NCBI GenBank assembly: GCA_030248215.1
Contig: JASANG010001414.1
Location: 582,501-646,500 of the forward strand
Direction: 5' to 3'
From: Enoplolaimus lenunculus
Lineage: Eukaryota; Nematoda; Enoplea; Enoplida; Thoracostomopsidae
Length of the DNA: 64,000 bases
Shown here: piece after piece, positions 1-12,892 of the stretch
Numbering within the stretch: position 1 is the first letter of the stretch
Layout: each line of letters begins with the position of its first letter
Notes under the pieces: generated by a model
Database searches by the model: none
Told to the model about the DNA's origin: nothing
Seen by the model: only the letters and a program-made list of their open reading frames with translations
Program-made: the position numbers and the translations under genes

Positions 1-1285
1 AAAATCGACCATCGCTAGCAATTAGTTTTGCAATGTTTACATGAAAGTTTCTAGATTTTTGCATCAACGCAATATAAACAAAATAATTATAATAAATCTT
101 TTGAGCGATGAAATCTAAACAGTCAACATCAGCCAGCAGGAGACACCGATTGTTAAAGTTATGAAAGTATTTTCAACATTTGCAACCACTCACACTTCAT
201 TATTTATAAACATTTATGCTAATTTTATCGCAGCTGACTGACTAACATTCCATTTCACAACAAAGACAACGCTGATCAGCAGTTGACAACTATTCTCAGA
301 AAACGAATATACGTTCGTTCGAAAATATCAAGGCGTCTTTAGGTTCTGGCTCCGGTGTCGGCCCCGGTATATATAAACTACGCTCCCGGGGCAACTTAAG
401 CCACAAAGTCTACAATAGGAAGTAAAAATTTAGCGGTTAGTCTTTCATTTATCATATGTTTGACTTCTTTACTGATACTATCCTAGTCATAATGATAGCC
501 AAACCATTTGTACTTTAGAATTCCACGTTAGCCATACGAGGAGGTGAGTTTGTACATTATATCACGCTATGTATTGTCAAATTATATTTGGTTTTGTGTT
601 CTATCCGCATTTACATAATACATGAAAATTTATATAGCGCTCAGTAAGGCAACGTTTTTCACTCGGTCGTTAATGTACCATGGAGACTAAATCGCAAAGC
701 CGATAAAGCAAATGTAAACAAACCTGAGGTTAAGTTTGACATTAGAAAACCAGTCGGACAGAACACCGAACATATACTTGGTAAAAATTATATGAGCAAT
801 ATTGACTCGTATATCTAAACAATCCATGTTAGAAAATTAACTTTGGAACAAAAATGTCAATATGTAAACAATGAGGCTTAAAATTGGCGATTTCTACCTA
901 CATCTGTAACGTTAAAATCCTCCTGCTACACATCTACATTTTAAGGTTGAACGCTCCACATACGTATTTTTGGCAACGCTACAGCGCAGAAGTAAACAAT
1001 GTTTTTAACAATACATAATAAATAATTCGTTCTACAAAAGAATTTGTATATATGGATACGATTGGTAGTCTAATTTTGTAAGTGCCTTCAATGTTTTGTT
1101 TATAGTTCGATGTGACGTGTAAAATCTATATTACTAAAGATGGAAAGGATGATACATTGGAGTTGATGTACGATCATCTGTGTTAAAACACCAAAAGCAA
1201 CAAACACCAAACTTCATCTAAATTCGATTCTATCCACGGTTTTTAAATATTACCGCCCAGCTTTCAATTGTCTCCAACTGCATAT
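1..1285. other. Gene-free stretch
   Basis: No supported gene or assignable repeat. A TATA-like run follows a GC-rich stretch near 366-375 (tatatataaac), but no coding exon can be linked to it. The rest is AT-rich single-copy-looking DNA. Confidence 0.4.
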
Positions 1286-1721
1286 TGTATTGACCCGAAT
1301 AAGAGGGGGAGGGTCTCCATTTTGAGTCCGAATCAATAGGAGTCCGTATCCCTAATAAGAGTCCGTAAGCGGATCGAGTCCCTAAGCCCTAATTAGAGTC
1401 CATAAATGTTAATTAACCCTAATTGTAGTGCATAAATGACTCCAGGACCAAATAATTTGAGTTCGAAACTTTAAAGCGTACGTAAATTTGAGGTACATTC
1501 CTAAGTATAACGTTGTATTATCGCTCAAGCTATTGACACAAGACAAATAAACGTTTGATTCAACGGATAATTGCAGTACCGGATATATATCAGTAACGAA
1601 GGGCAGCGGAACGTGGGTTAAAAATAAATAACAGTCCGTAACCGAATAACAAGGGGGGCGGTGCCCTCTGAAGACGCCAAATAAATATCAGTCCACCTCT
1701 CTTATTCGGATCACTACAGTA
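1286..1721 (+). mobile_element. Family A MITE, Tc1/mariner-like, copy 1
   Basis: About 436 bp with inverted ends of the type CTGTAGTGACCCGAATAAGA and its complement ending in CACTACAG, next to TA. The interior has no open frame. It carries recurring phrases such as 'agtccgtatccctaa', 'caacggataattgcagta' and 'aataaatatcagtcc' that identify other copies at 12.4, 13.4, 15.9, 17.9 and 55.4 kb. The TA flank points to a Tc1/mariner-type transposase acting in trans; this is an inference from termini only. Confidence 0.85.
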
Positions 1722-1944
1722 ACCGATAAATACAAGGTTTCGCACAGAAGATGCGCTTGCACGAGACTGCCAGTCCAGTCGTTTGCATTTAAAAATATGT
1801 TGTAAATAACATAAAGGTTGCGCTATATATACATATCGTAACTGAATGTAATCAAAGTCATCAATACGGTATTAAATAGCAAAAACATATCGGTAACATA
1901 GATAACCAGTGATTTGGCAACAGCTGGATGGATGACATACTTCG

Positions 1945-2880
1945 CTACGTCATAATGCTAAAAATGCTGATGATCCAGGTGTTTCGCTACGTCACATAAT
2001 CGTAAAAATGTTCAAGATTAACGAGTTTACGCCCTACTTTTTACTTGTTATTGAGATAAAATAAGAAGTGTAAATATATAAGTAAGCCTTTTTTCGAAAT
2101 TTTACGCTACAACATTATTGGTCAAATCAGAATAAATTTCCAATAGTTACGCCTATATTTTTCTGTCAGTGGTTTCTTCAGCTCTTCGCTGCTAATAAAA
2201 AAACTAAACACACAATGTTTCGTCATAGTTTTTCATATAGCAGACGCCCTCCTAGCAGGGTGCAAGCGGAATTACAATTTATATACGGGAACTTGAATTT
2301 GAAAAAACTACCGGAGTCGGAAGAGGAAATTGAAAAATATATGCCACCGAAAAATTCATTTTAAAATTTTCTTTCCTGCAATATTATTAGTGAAATAACC
2401 CTAGTTGGAGATAGGTATTCACTTTTATCTGCTGTATTTTAGATTTTAATAATCCACGGAAGCAAAAACTATCTTCGATGGTTTATTCACGCCGATTGTC
2501 AAGGTTTACATACTACGGGAATTTTTACTTCCGGCAAAAAATACCGGAACCAAAGGGTGAAAAAATGCCAAAACCAAAATTCCGGTTGCACCCTGCATCC
2601 TAGGTATTTCGCACAAACACAATCAGTAACAACAAGATACATAATTGGCATCAGCTATAACATATGCTTCGCTACGTCACAATGATAAAACTGCACAAGA
2701 TTCTTGTGTTTGCTTATTCCCAACTTTTTATTTCTTATTGAGATAAAATTAGAAATGTAAATATTAAACGTAAGCACCGTTTGAAAAACACTTTACGCCT
2801 AAGATTTACAACGTTTTATTGGTCATATCAAAATAAACTTCAAATAGTTACGTACATTTTTCCGCCAGTGGCTTCTTGAG
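1945..2880 (+). repeat. Spaced direct duplication, about 230 bp twice
   Basis: The segment at about 1945-2180 recurs at about 2660-2880. Both run through 'cttcgctacgtca', 'ttattgagataaaat', 'attggtcatatcaa' or a close variant, 'aatagttacg' and 'cagtggcttctt' with moderate divergence. A family G element lies between the copies. No coding frame is shared. Confidence 0.7.
2256..2602 (+). mobile_element. Family G MITE (CAGGGTGCAACCGGAATT ends)
   Basis: Starts 'gcagggtgcaagcggaatta' and ends with the complement 'attccggttgcaccctgc'. The interior contains 'ctaccggagtcgg', the CCGGAG phrase typical of the family. Its insertion separates the two duplicated segments at 1.9-2.9 kb. Confidence 0.8.
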
Positions 2881-3164
2881 CATATTGGCACAATCAAAAA
2901 TCCAACAATTTCTCGTCACAGTCGTTGTTTGGCAAGCAATATAACAGCGACTGTTTAAAATCGAACTTTTATAATAGACGATTATTTAAACTATAAGACA
3001 AATTCATCATAATTTTTGCTTCGTTTAATATGTCGCCCTTTCCCAGCCAAATCCGTCCCTTCTGTTGACGCCCTATGACCTACTTTCATTTCAACTTGAG
3101 CTTGCGTTGAACAACGCTAAGCTTCTTTGAAGTTTCGGGGAAATGTTGCTTTGTGAACCTAACA

Positions 3165-3293
3165 ATAGTAAAACTATAAAGCATATTCCAAAGCCTGCGC
3201 TTCAGCGTAAAACTATAGTTTTTATAAAAGACACAATAGTAAATATAAAGCATATTCCAAAGCTTACGCTTCAGCGTAAAAACTATAGTAGAC
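3165..3293. repeat. Two-copy tandem repeat, about 64 bp
   Basis: The phrase 'tataaagcatattccaaagc' followed by 'acgcttcagcgtaaaa' and 'actatag' appears twice in a row. The short minus-strand frame over it is repetitive only because of this duplication and is not a gene. Confidence 0.75.
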
Positions 3294-3839
3294 AAACTAG
3301 ATGAATTTATTGTCAATGTATCAGAAATTTCTCACGCCAGCGAAAGATTTCGGTATATTTTTCTCAAAGGAAACGAAGCCCAGATCATCTGAAGCGCTTC
3401 ATCTCACCACACGAGCTGTCTAAAATACAACTGCAACCAAAGTGCTTTCAACTAGTGATTCAATCTTTAGTACGGACCATAACGAAATGATAAACAGTAG
3501 GCAACATTTTAGATTTCAGCTAACTTTTATAATCGAACTCAAAATAATAAGATATTAAATTGATGATGTCACAATGTTTTAGCTTGTTTCTAGCTTTTTT
3601 ACCAGGCCGGTTCTCGCCCGGTGCACAACACTCAGTCTGAAACTTTTCAGCTAAATCATCCGAAACTTTGGTGCATATGCAAACTATGAATCGCGCGTAT
3701 TGCTGAAAGTGCTAGGAGTTACGCATACTCGTTTCGATTTAAAAGAAGCTTCGACCAAACTTCAACAAGCACTGAGGACCGCAGCTACAAAGTTTTAGTT
3801 GTGAGAGTTTTTGAAAAACCTTTTTAGTACAAATCATGC

Positions 3840-4700
3840 TGCAACAAAAGGTGAAAAATACCGGAGCCACAGATGAAACAAAATTCGGTAGTTGACATAA
3901 AATTTATTACGAAATGCCGATAATTTTTCCTCAAAACAGTACTGATAGTGATCAAGGCACAGAATGATAAAATTTTTGTAAAACTGGAAAATTTCATCAA
4001 AACGAAACGGCCGGAACCGCAATAGATTTTCTGAAGAAGTCAATAGCTCCGATTGCACCCCAATTATAATGCACCATCCGGGGTATACTGCGCTCTCCAA
4101 TGTCAAAAACTGTCCCACCATTTTAATACCTAGCTAATTTACGAACACTCCCTAAAAATAATGTCCAAAATTTTCGTTAGCTATACAAATGGCCTGCTAA
4201 AGTGCCCGGGCAAAAATGGTGTGTAAAAACATCACAGTTTTAACATACAGTTTAAACTGCATGGTCGATGTTTTTTATAAACTGCATGGTTTAAATTTTT
4301 TCAAATTTTGGTCCGGAAATTCAAATTTCGGCGGGAAATTTAAATTTTGTATACCGGAGGTGAAAAATACCGGAGCCGAATCCGGAGGTCAACAAAACTT
4401 GCTGGAGCCGGAGGTGAGGCGAAATTAAGGAGGAACGATGATGGTTAACTAGTTAATTTTAGCCAATATCTGCAATATGTTGTTAATTTGTTTGGTTTTA
4501 TGCTAATTATCTGCGAATTTTCGGAAATTCTTTCCTGAAAATTGTGACAAAAGTAAAACGCAACGTATTCAAACAGATAAATTTTACAAAATTATGCAAA
4601 ATTGTACTACCGAAATTTCCGGAACCTCCGGCAAAATTTACCGGAGCTCGATTTTCTTCTGGAGCCGGAGGCAGACCTCCGATTATACCCTGATGCAACG
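3840..4700 (-). mobile_element. Degenerate family G remnants
   Basis: Several pieces of the CCGGAG-rich family are strung together: 'gtgaaaaataccggagccac' near 3850, 'accggaggtgaaaaatacc' near 4355, and 'ggagccggaggcagacctcc' ending in a degraded 'taccctg' near 4690. Around 4318-4345 there is also the 'ggcgggaaatttaaatttt' phrase that forms a tandem array at 42.2 kb. Confidence 0.6.
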
Positions 4701-5838
4701 GTTAGACTTGTTTAAATACAATGTTGCAGTTTCCAAACGTATGAGTCAAGTCGTCACCAGTGAAGACGTTCTAGAATAAAGTTGGCTATAGATGTGGTGC
4801 CACAAGACTTATCAAAGCATGTAACAATAGCGTAAATCCCGTATATTTCCACCAAACATGGTTACCAGAACGGGAAAGTGAAAAACAAATGCCACCGAAA
4901 ATTCATTCTTTTTTCTAAGAAATCATACATTAAAACGCTCCAACAACACCACAGAAACATATTTACTGTCAGAAAACAATAAATGACTAAAAGTTAGCGT
5001 TGCTGAAAACCTGGATATAACCGGAAATGAATACCGGAGCCGGAGGTCAACAAGATTTGGAGGTGCCGGAGGCGAGGAGAAACTTGACAGTTAAAATGTT
5101 TAATTAGCTAATTTTAGAAAGTATCTGTAAGATGTTGTTAAACTTTTTTATTTTTAAGCTTATTTTTACAAAACTTTTTAAGCTTATTTTTACAAAATTA
5201 TAACTTGCAGCACGCCACCAAGTTGATTTTGCCTGTATATTTGATAGCAACGCTCATTGGCGTGCTACGGCGCGCGGAGGCGCCTTTCACAGTAACACGG
5301 AAAAACGGTCCGCCCTTTATCTATGCCTGGGCCGTTTTTCTTGCATGTAAAGTTAGCACTGTCTGCTAATAGCCACTCTATCAGATGTTTAAATGGATAT
5401 AGAAAACAGCGCAATCACATACAATCTTATAGATCACTTCTCGTTCCAAATTCATTGGGTAATTTTTAATTTTCTACACGGATCTCGTTTACCCACGGAC
5501 CACGTTCCACTCTGCACACTAGTACATCGAGCGGCGAAAACAGTCTATTAGGCAAATGTTTTGCTATAGCTTCATAAAAATTTCTTTCGTTCAATATAAG
5601 CTACATTCAAACAGTGGTAAAATTCAAGAGAAGCGGCGAAATTATTCTTTGGGTTATATGACCATTGCTTTCCAAATCCCAACATAAAATTAACGTTTCG
5701 AAAAGGAACTGCAAATTAGAAACCCAGTGTTAACATATTGATGCTTACAAATGATTACAGTGGCACAAGACATTACAATCAAACAAACAAATACCCGCGG
5801 TCGTAAGCACGTAATTTTCTTAGTCACCTTTTACGTAA
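4701..5838. other. Region downstream of the AP endonuclease gene
   Basis: No gene is supported. Another family G scrap ('accggagccggaggtcaac') lies near 5030-5080. A GC-rich piece with 'ggcgtgctacggcgcgcgga' near 5250 looks like a family D end. This stretch should contain the 3' untranslated region of the AP endonuclease gene just below 5839. Confidence 0.4.
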
Positions 5839-8800
5839 TTAAACAATTATGAGCAACGTAATTGGACAATGATCACTTCCAAGAACATCAGCTCGAGTCA
5901 AAACGTCCACGACGCTGTCTTTCATTCTTTCAGAAACAAGAAAATAATCGAGCCGCCTGTAAAATGTGTACAAACCACATTCAAAATTGAATGTTACACA
6001 CAATAAATTTGCAAAAGACCCTATTTTAAACAGGAAACAATACATGCTTGCAACAGGGATGGGTGGCATCAGACAAAACCAAGACCGAGCGAAACCTGAC
6101 TACCGGGACCGTCCAAGAAAAGTCTGTATCGGTCAATTTTTGGTCATCACTGAAAAACAAATAAAATTTTCAAAATAAATTATTTCTGGTGGTTTTTCGT
6201 AATTTTTTGTATTTTTCATTGCATTTAAAAAGCGAGACAGAGACCTGCCAAATACCCAGACCAAGAATATCATCCCTGGCTTGCAAACAAACAATGCAAA
6301 CAGGATAATAGATTGTATTGCGTGAAAAAACTGACTAGCACCGTACAAAGTGATTGTAGCCTAATTTAGGATTAAGCAATATCAATTTGTTTTAAATAAA
6401 CACAAGATTACAACAGAATGTTCGCAAAAACTATGATATTGTAGAGGGCGCAGTTGGACAACAGTTCACGACTAACACAAGGTAACATTTCGAGACGTGA
6501 ATCTAGATTTCCAACAAAACAAAACTTACCAGCCAACATTTTTCTCCCGAGCATTACCCATATATGTCCAGAATGTGTAAGCTCCTGTGCGGTTAGGATA
6601 TTTTAGTCGAAACGCGTCAATAAATCCATTTGCTAACAATTCCGTCATATCTGCGCGTTCCTCTGGCGTGAATCCAGCGTTTTTCGTGTTGCTTTTCGGA
6701 TTTGTGAGGTCTAAAATAATCTTAAGATAAAAATTGCGTCAAAACGTCACTTTCGTTGCCACCAAAAACATGCCTCAATGACATGAAGTATAACGAAACC
6801 TGAGAGTTTTCATTAGAACGCGATAGTTCTGGTTAAACATATTAAATATACTACAGCGTCAGCTTGACCTAATGTTGGATACACTTCATCCACATTGGAG
6901 TAAAACAAAATCACACGTGCGTTTAACGATGCAAAAACAGTCAAATGTTAAGCATGCGAAGACATTATTGGTTGTGAATCATGCTTTGAGATAGCTAAAG
7001 GAATTTTTCTTTGTAGCAAAAGTGGGCGCGTCATGATTGTGTACATAACTACGTATAAAGAAATACCTAATTCTAAGTTGTCATGGTTGACTTTACACAA
7101 GCATCTATAACCAAACTCACTTCAGTTTGAGAAACTAACCAATTTCAGTGTGAGCAACATTCAGATCGCCCGTATAGATAACCGGCTTTTTCGCATCGAG
7201 ACCTTTTAAATACTTCAATATATCTATGTTCCATTTGCGGCGATAATTTAGACGCACCAAACCGCGACCACTATTCGGAACATCTTAAAACCAAATTTAA
7301 AAACGCAAAGTAAATTGAATGCAGCGCATTATAACATAATGCGACTTGCAAAACTGGTAACAAAACATGTTTATGACTATAATAATGGGAGTCAATACAT
7401 TTAGTATTTAAATGAAAGCAGGTGTTTAAAAGCAAAATGTCATTTGTAATGTTCTAAAAAATTAAAGTTGCTATTACATTTTATATCTAATTGAAAGAAT
7501 TTTCTCAATGCCAGGTGGCAACAAAAGTTCGTATTCGGCAACATTGGCGGTTTGAGATTCAGATTAGGTTGTACAAAAGCCGAGTCCTACAATGTTCAGC
7601 AATATATGCATACATTTTTATTTGTTAAAAAAAAAGATTAAAAAACTTGCTACATATCAATACTTTGTTTCAGGTCACACATCTCAGCAGCAAGGTTGGG
7701 CACAACATATACCATTGGCGAAAACAGTAGATTTGCTGGAGTAATAAATGTTATTAGTTTTGTAGGTCGAAAAGTGATGTTCGCGTTTTAAGATCAACGT
7801 TTAAAAGATATTCCGCTGACATTGCGTTGGTATTCTGAAACAAATTATGGATATATTATCGGAAATTTGCAAAACACTAAAGCTCGAATTCAAATTCGAC
7901 AAATTAGCAACGAATTTTTATTCGGTGCCACCATGCTCACAGGCTCCAACAGCAAAGAATGAATCGAACTCTGCTGTAATCAATCTGCCTTCGTTGTCGT
8001 GTTCTTCGATCCCTGAACCAAAAAAGATTCTATCGATCAGATTAGCTCAGTCATTTATATATTAAAAAATAACGACAAAAAATTTAGCATCTGCCAGTAG
8101 ACGTAAGTTAATGCCGTTTGCTAAACCCATAAGTTTACAAACACCGCAGGTTAATTTATCCAACTTCAAAAATAGAACGACGACCGCAAACAAGCGAAGA
8201 AGGCAAGCATAATACATTCGTTTGAGTTAGCTGCATAGAAAGACGCGAAGCCAAGTAATGAATGTACGAAAAAATTAACATCATTTAAAAGTTGATGACA
8301 TTTAGTTTTCAAACAGAAACAATGCTAAAACAACAGACCGCAACTATCAAGCACATCCCACAAGCACAAAGCATTAATGCGCTAGGTTAAAGAAATTGAC
8401 CCCAAATAGCCGCAAACAGTAATAAAGATCAGATAAAAACATACCCATCCCAAATGTAACGCTGACCGGTTTTTCTTTACAAAGTAACCCTGTGCCAGCG
8501 TATCCTGGCTTGTCACCGCTGCACCAATACATACTGTACCCGCACAATTTCTCGAGATCTTTTGGGCGATCTTTTTCTGAGCACTTCGTCTCTTGGAAAA
8601 ACAAAATATCTGGAGATTCATTTTGGATATAAGTCAAACCATCGTTTTTCTGAAAGTATTAAACGAATGGCATCTGATATGTTTCAAGTATAATAGTAAA
8701 GTAAAATCGTAATTTAAATAACAAGTATTACGTAGGTTTGGCAACAACGACAAAACTGTAGAGCTAAAGTTTGTCTAACAACACTCGACATGTATATAAG

Positions 8801-9194
8801 CATTCAAGATGTAAATAACTCCTGCAACTGCAAGCAACATGGTGAACATAACATACGTATATGCGTAGTTGTTGCAGCTGACAGTTGTTTTAATCATTGC
8901 AAGAAACATCATGTAACAAAACAACAGTTTACAACATACTTTTAGCCAAGCTCTGATACCATTAATATTCCACGTAGAAATTTTTAGCGGAGTCTTGCCG
9001 TTGACAATGGATACTTGATAGTTTTTATCAGCTGTAGTCATACGCATATATTCCAGGTTGGCGTCTCCATTTGCTTCAGTTGTCGACGCGGCGCCATTAG
9101 TATCAGAACTTTCGGTAGAGTCTTTTTTCTGCTCTGACTTAGCTTTTTTGGAACTCTGAAACGTTGCTTCAGTATGCTTAATATCAGGGGGCAA
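5839..9194 (-). CDS. APEX1: AP endonuclease, APE1/ExoIII family, six coding exons
   Basis: This is the apurinic/apyrimidinic endonuclease of base excision repair, which cuts the DNA backbone 5' of abasic sites in the nucleus. Exons in coding order are 8940-9194, 8445-8649, 7941-8012, 7140-7283, 6530-6710 and 5839-5956. All junctions are GT-AG and in phase, giving about 324 residues against 318 in human APE1. Catalytic signatures are in order: [16 protein letters not shown] (metal-binding Glu), [13 protein letters not shown] (catalytic Tyr), GDLNVAH, RLDYFLV and GSDHCPI (catalytic Asp-His pair). The residue matching human Asp70 is Asn, as in E. coli ExoIII. Residues matching human redox Cys65 and Cys93 are Ser and Phe, so no vertebrate-type redox function is expected. 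The N-terminus is Lys/Ser/Glu-rich and nuclear-targeting in style. No ATG begins the open frame near 9194, so the true start is either an unseen upstream exon or the in-frame Met near 9050. Confidence 0.95.
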
Positions 9195-10587
9195 CCGAAT
9201 ACCAAAGATACCGAAGTCGGATATTTAATATCATATTTTGACAAAGGTGCAGGTTAAACTTATACGCTAATTAGGTATTTCTTCGTGTGATCACGTTAAA
9301 AATACAGCGAAAAACAAATTATTTTAACATATACAATATTTGGTATCTGGTTCCTGTATACGGTAAAGTAATATCCTGTCGCACCTTGCCAGTAGCCAGA
9401 GGCAAGTCTTTAACAGCATATTTCAAAAGGTTTTTCAATTTTATTCCAACAAGGGTTCTATTAGGCATTAGGTGTGTTTTCTTGGTACACATTAAATTCT
9501 ATAATAGCAAACAAAAGCCACAACGAAATTCTATGATTTCAGTTTGCGTATATAATAGGTTTGTTTCGGAACAAAATTTAGACATCCAAATGAAAAGAAT
9601 AACCAGCATAATTAACGTACAACATTTGGCCCTGCTTTAGATGAACTACGTCGTTTGACCATGACACTATTGGTACGAATCCTTAGATGGCAAATTAATG
9701 ATACTGACGAAAGTATATTTCTATGAAATACAGTAAACATGCCAATGGTATATATACATGATTGGGTGTAGTTTAAGTGGTACACCAATTCAAACAATGA
9801 TGAAACATTGTTCAGATAAACTTTTGGTCAAGCGAACGCCAGTCTCGAGATTTCCAAAGATTTTACGCCTTCGATGCAATCCAGGAAAAGCGTTGCGTTA
9901 TTGGCGTCTCCTTTCGTTCTCGCTCACTGTCTCGCGAGTTTTGTTCCGCCATTATCTATTGCGCCCCTCGCGTATGTTCCAAGTTTTTGGATAAAATGCA
10001 GCGCCAATGCTGATACCTTACAAAGAGGGCCCAATCTCTCAGGCGCGTGATACATGTTGTCAGACAGGCTTTATTATTTCCTGCCAAATCCTTTATAACT
10101 TATATAATTTCCGACCAAATTTCACTATTTCGTGGTTGTGCTTTAACTATTATTTTCACGTATTAAACCCACTTTCCAACCAAATTCTATGCGCTCTTTT
10201 CATTGCGCTACTTTATTTCTGCCAATTCACTCTATTTTATCTCTATGTGCCACTTCCAAAATACCATATTTTCTGAGATCGTGTGCTCATTTTCATGTTT
10301 TCGGGCGTTCCATTCGCATTTATATCATTCATTATTATGGAAGTTTAGATAGCTGTTGGGGTATAGCTAGCTAGTATATTCCGCGATTTCGAAATCATAG
10401 CATAATCCAATTTAAGCGGCTACCAGTAATTCCTGGGATATTGTTTTTACGCATTCGGGGCGAATTAACCTATTTAGTATCGGAATCAGCATAATTCAAA
10501 GGCTAGGAATAACTCGGTACCTTACTGATTTTTGGACCGTTGGCGAGTTTGAGTACCGATTGCGAGAGCTGTGTCTGATAGATCCTT

Positions 10588-10820
10588 GTCAGAACTGCAC
10601 GAGCGAGACGACGTCTTTCTCCGATGTACTGTGAATATACATGGTTTTCCCTATATTTCTCCAAACACATGTCCACGCCGGGAATCGAACCTCGGACCTC
10701 TCGCTCGCGAGTCAAGCGGGCTACCCATTACACCACGCGGCCGATGTTATAATTTCCTCTGGTGCTATATGTGCACGTGTGCACATACACAAGCTACACC
10801 GCGTATACCCACAATCCTGA
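10588..10820 (-). repeat. tRNA-bearing interspersed repeat, copy 1
   Basis: Contains a 72-nt tRNA-like core at 10671-10742 on the minus strand, with a Pol III A box (TGGTGTAATGGG) and a perfect B box (GGTTCGATTCC). On the far side it continues into a body ending 'gtgcagttctgac', and upstream into a leader with 'cacatatagcaccagaggaa'. The same leader-core-body order recurs twice at 14 kb. The leader in front of the tRNA part is unusual for a simple tRNA SINE. Confidence 0.75.
10671..10742 (-). tRNA. tRNA-like core of a repeat, probably not a working tRNA
   Basis: Seventy-two nt that begin GGCCGCG and end CGTGGAC, forming a mostly paired acceptor. A and B boxes are intact and the anticodon position would read CGC. 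The T stem and anticodon stem have mismatches, and the same core sits inside a repeat family, so it is best read as a tRNA-derived repeat that may still bind Pol III factors. Confidence 0.4.
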
Positions 10821-12186
10821 CAGAATTTGGCGTAGTTTACTTGTTTATATTGGACTTTCCATATATGTGTACTTTCCGGTCGTATAGACTCTCGCTCGAA
10901 ACTTATTCTCGGTAAAATCTCAAAAACGCATTAAAACGTAAAACGATACTAACGTGTCTGAATTTATATCGTTTGATTTGGTTTTGTATTGCTCGCCAGT
11001 AACTGTCAAAACGCGAGTTACAGGTGTGTACAAACCGTAGGAACGCTAAAATCTGTATTGTCGTGTTGCAGAACCAAACAGGACCCGGACTATATCCGCC
11101 TTCGAATCGGTCGAAAATCCTCGTTTTTCACCAGTCAACACCTCATAACAGCATGTGAGTAAGAATCCATTTGCGTATTGTCTTTAAAATTTAGTCAATT
11201 GCGCAAAACGTTAATCATGACATTATCATTGACGATGTAGCAACGGAAGACCTCCAAAAGGTAAATACCTCTCTACTAGCTATGTATATACCGATATACT
11301 ATATAAACAAACGTTCCGTGTCAAATGTTATTCGCTAAACCACAAACACCAAATTTTTGCGCGAAAATAAAAAGATGATGTTCACTCCAAGAATGAGTTT
11401 ACAAGCTGCTTTATACAGCAGCTGTTGTTTAATTTCAGGTAAATTGGTTAAAGAACTTTCAGGCATGTGCTTGTGTTTTTGTTGTTATGTATGTTTGCGA
11501 TGCTATATGAACACAGTGCAATGTGGCTATATAAACACGGTGCAATATGTCTTTACGTCCTTGTTCGGTGTTTCCGGACATTATAGTTCTGCCGTAATAG
11601 AGTGTATTAAAACGACGTCGGGCATTACTCAGACCCAGACATTTTTTTGCAGTAGCGCTTGCAGTATAACGTGGATGTTCCAAAAAATTGACTTTAGCAT
11701 ATTTTCTACTAGGTTTTCTGTTTTACCGGCATTTTTAAAATCTCAAATTAGCGACATTTTCTTAGTTGCTGAAAGATGGCTTTAAGGCTAATTCCTACAG
11801 ATGACAAACATTACTCAAAGTTTTGATGTTGTGAGTTTAAGTAGGGAATTTTCAACACGCATATAAATTATCTCAAATATCAATCAATAGTTGCTGAAGT
11901 CGGCGCCAATGAACTATATTAGTTATTGGACATTCTAAAATGGGATAATTCGTACCCCTAAACGGGATTGCCAATGTATCACAAACGTTCGACCCGTAAA
12001 GTTAAGTTTCTTTAAACTTAAGTGAAAAATCGGCTTAATCAAACGTAAATTTATTAAGTCTATGCTTGCAAAACCCGAATCCGTTTTTTAATTTGAAGGA
12101 AGTAAAATGTGACATCGCGGCGTTCAATATAATCGGCACTGTGCCAGTCCTATTGGAGTTAAAGGCAGCAATTCAAGATACATTTA

Positions 12187-12352
12187 AAGTTTTACCAGAA
12201 TAAAGCCTAAGCCTAAGCCTAAGCGTATAGACGAGCCTATTCCTAAGCCTAAGCCTAAGCCTACCTAAGGAAAAAATTAGTCTAAAACTTAAACTGACTC
12301 TATTATAGCCCCTCCGGAAAACGATGTGGCCCCGTTCTATACATGGACCGAA
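12187..12352 (+). mobile_element. Family B hAT-like MITE with telomere-type hexamers, truncated
   Basis: Two CCTAAG runs (TTAGGC on the other strand) are followed by the family spacer 'aaattagtctaaaacttaaa' and the right end 'gttctatacatgg'. The left terminal repeat is missing. Confidence 0.75.
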
Positions 12353-12448
12353 TGTATGTGACAATTGTCTGTTTAGACGAATCTGATTAAACCAGTGTAA
12401 TGTCCTATATCGTTGGGCACTGTCACAAATATATGTTTAATAGTCGAC

Positions 12449-12892
12449 TACTGTATTGACCCGAATAAGATGGGGTGTTCGACGGGGGGTCCCCATTTTG
12501 AGTCCAAATCAATAGGAGTCCGTATCCCTAAGAGTCCGTAAGCGGATAGAGTCCCTAAACTTTAATTTGAGCCCATAAATGTCAATTTGCCCTAATTGTA
12601 GCGCATAAATGACTACAGGACCAAATAATTTGAATTCGAAACTTTAAAGCGTACCTAAATTTTGAAAGTACATTCATAAGCATTACCTTGTATTGTCAGT
12701 CAAGCTATTGACACAAGACAAATAAATGTTTATTCAACGGATAATTGCAGTACCGGATATATATCCGTAACGAAGGGCGGCGGAGCGTGGGTTAAAAATA
12801 AATAACAGTCTGTAACCGAATAACAAGGGCTTGTACCATCTGGAGAGGCTAAATAAATATCAGTGCCCCCCTCTTATTCGGGTCACTACAGT
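12449..12892 (+). mobile_element. Family A MITE, copy 2
   Basis: Full-length copy of about 444 bp flanked by TA on both sides (tactgtattgacc...cactacagta). The interior closely matches the copy at 1.3 kb. Confidence 0.88.

Larger units (their letters stand above)
9245..12186. other. Gene-free stretch between the AP endonuclease gene and the first MITE cluster
   Basis: Apart from the tRNA-bearing repeat at 10.6-10.8 kb, I see no assignable gene. Frames at 9.3 and 11.4 kb are open by chance; they lack recognisable domains and splice context. The promoter and any upstream exon of the AP endonuclease gene should lie in its first part. Confidence 0.4.

Noticed and set aside
11357-11785. 142-residue plus-strand frame with many Cys
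   Set aside because: No signal peptide in a plausible position, no splice context, no recognisable domain; composition fits chance in this AT-rich DNA.
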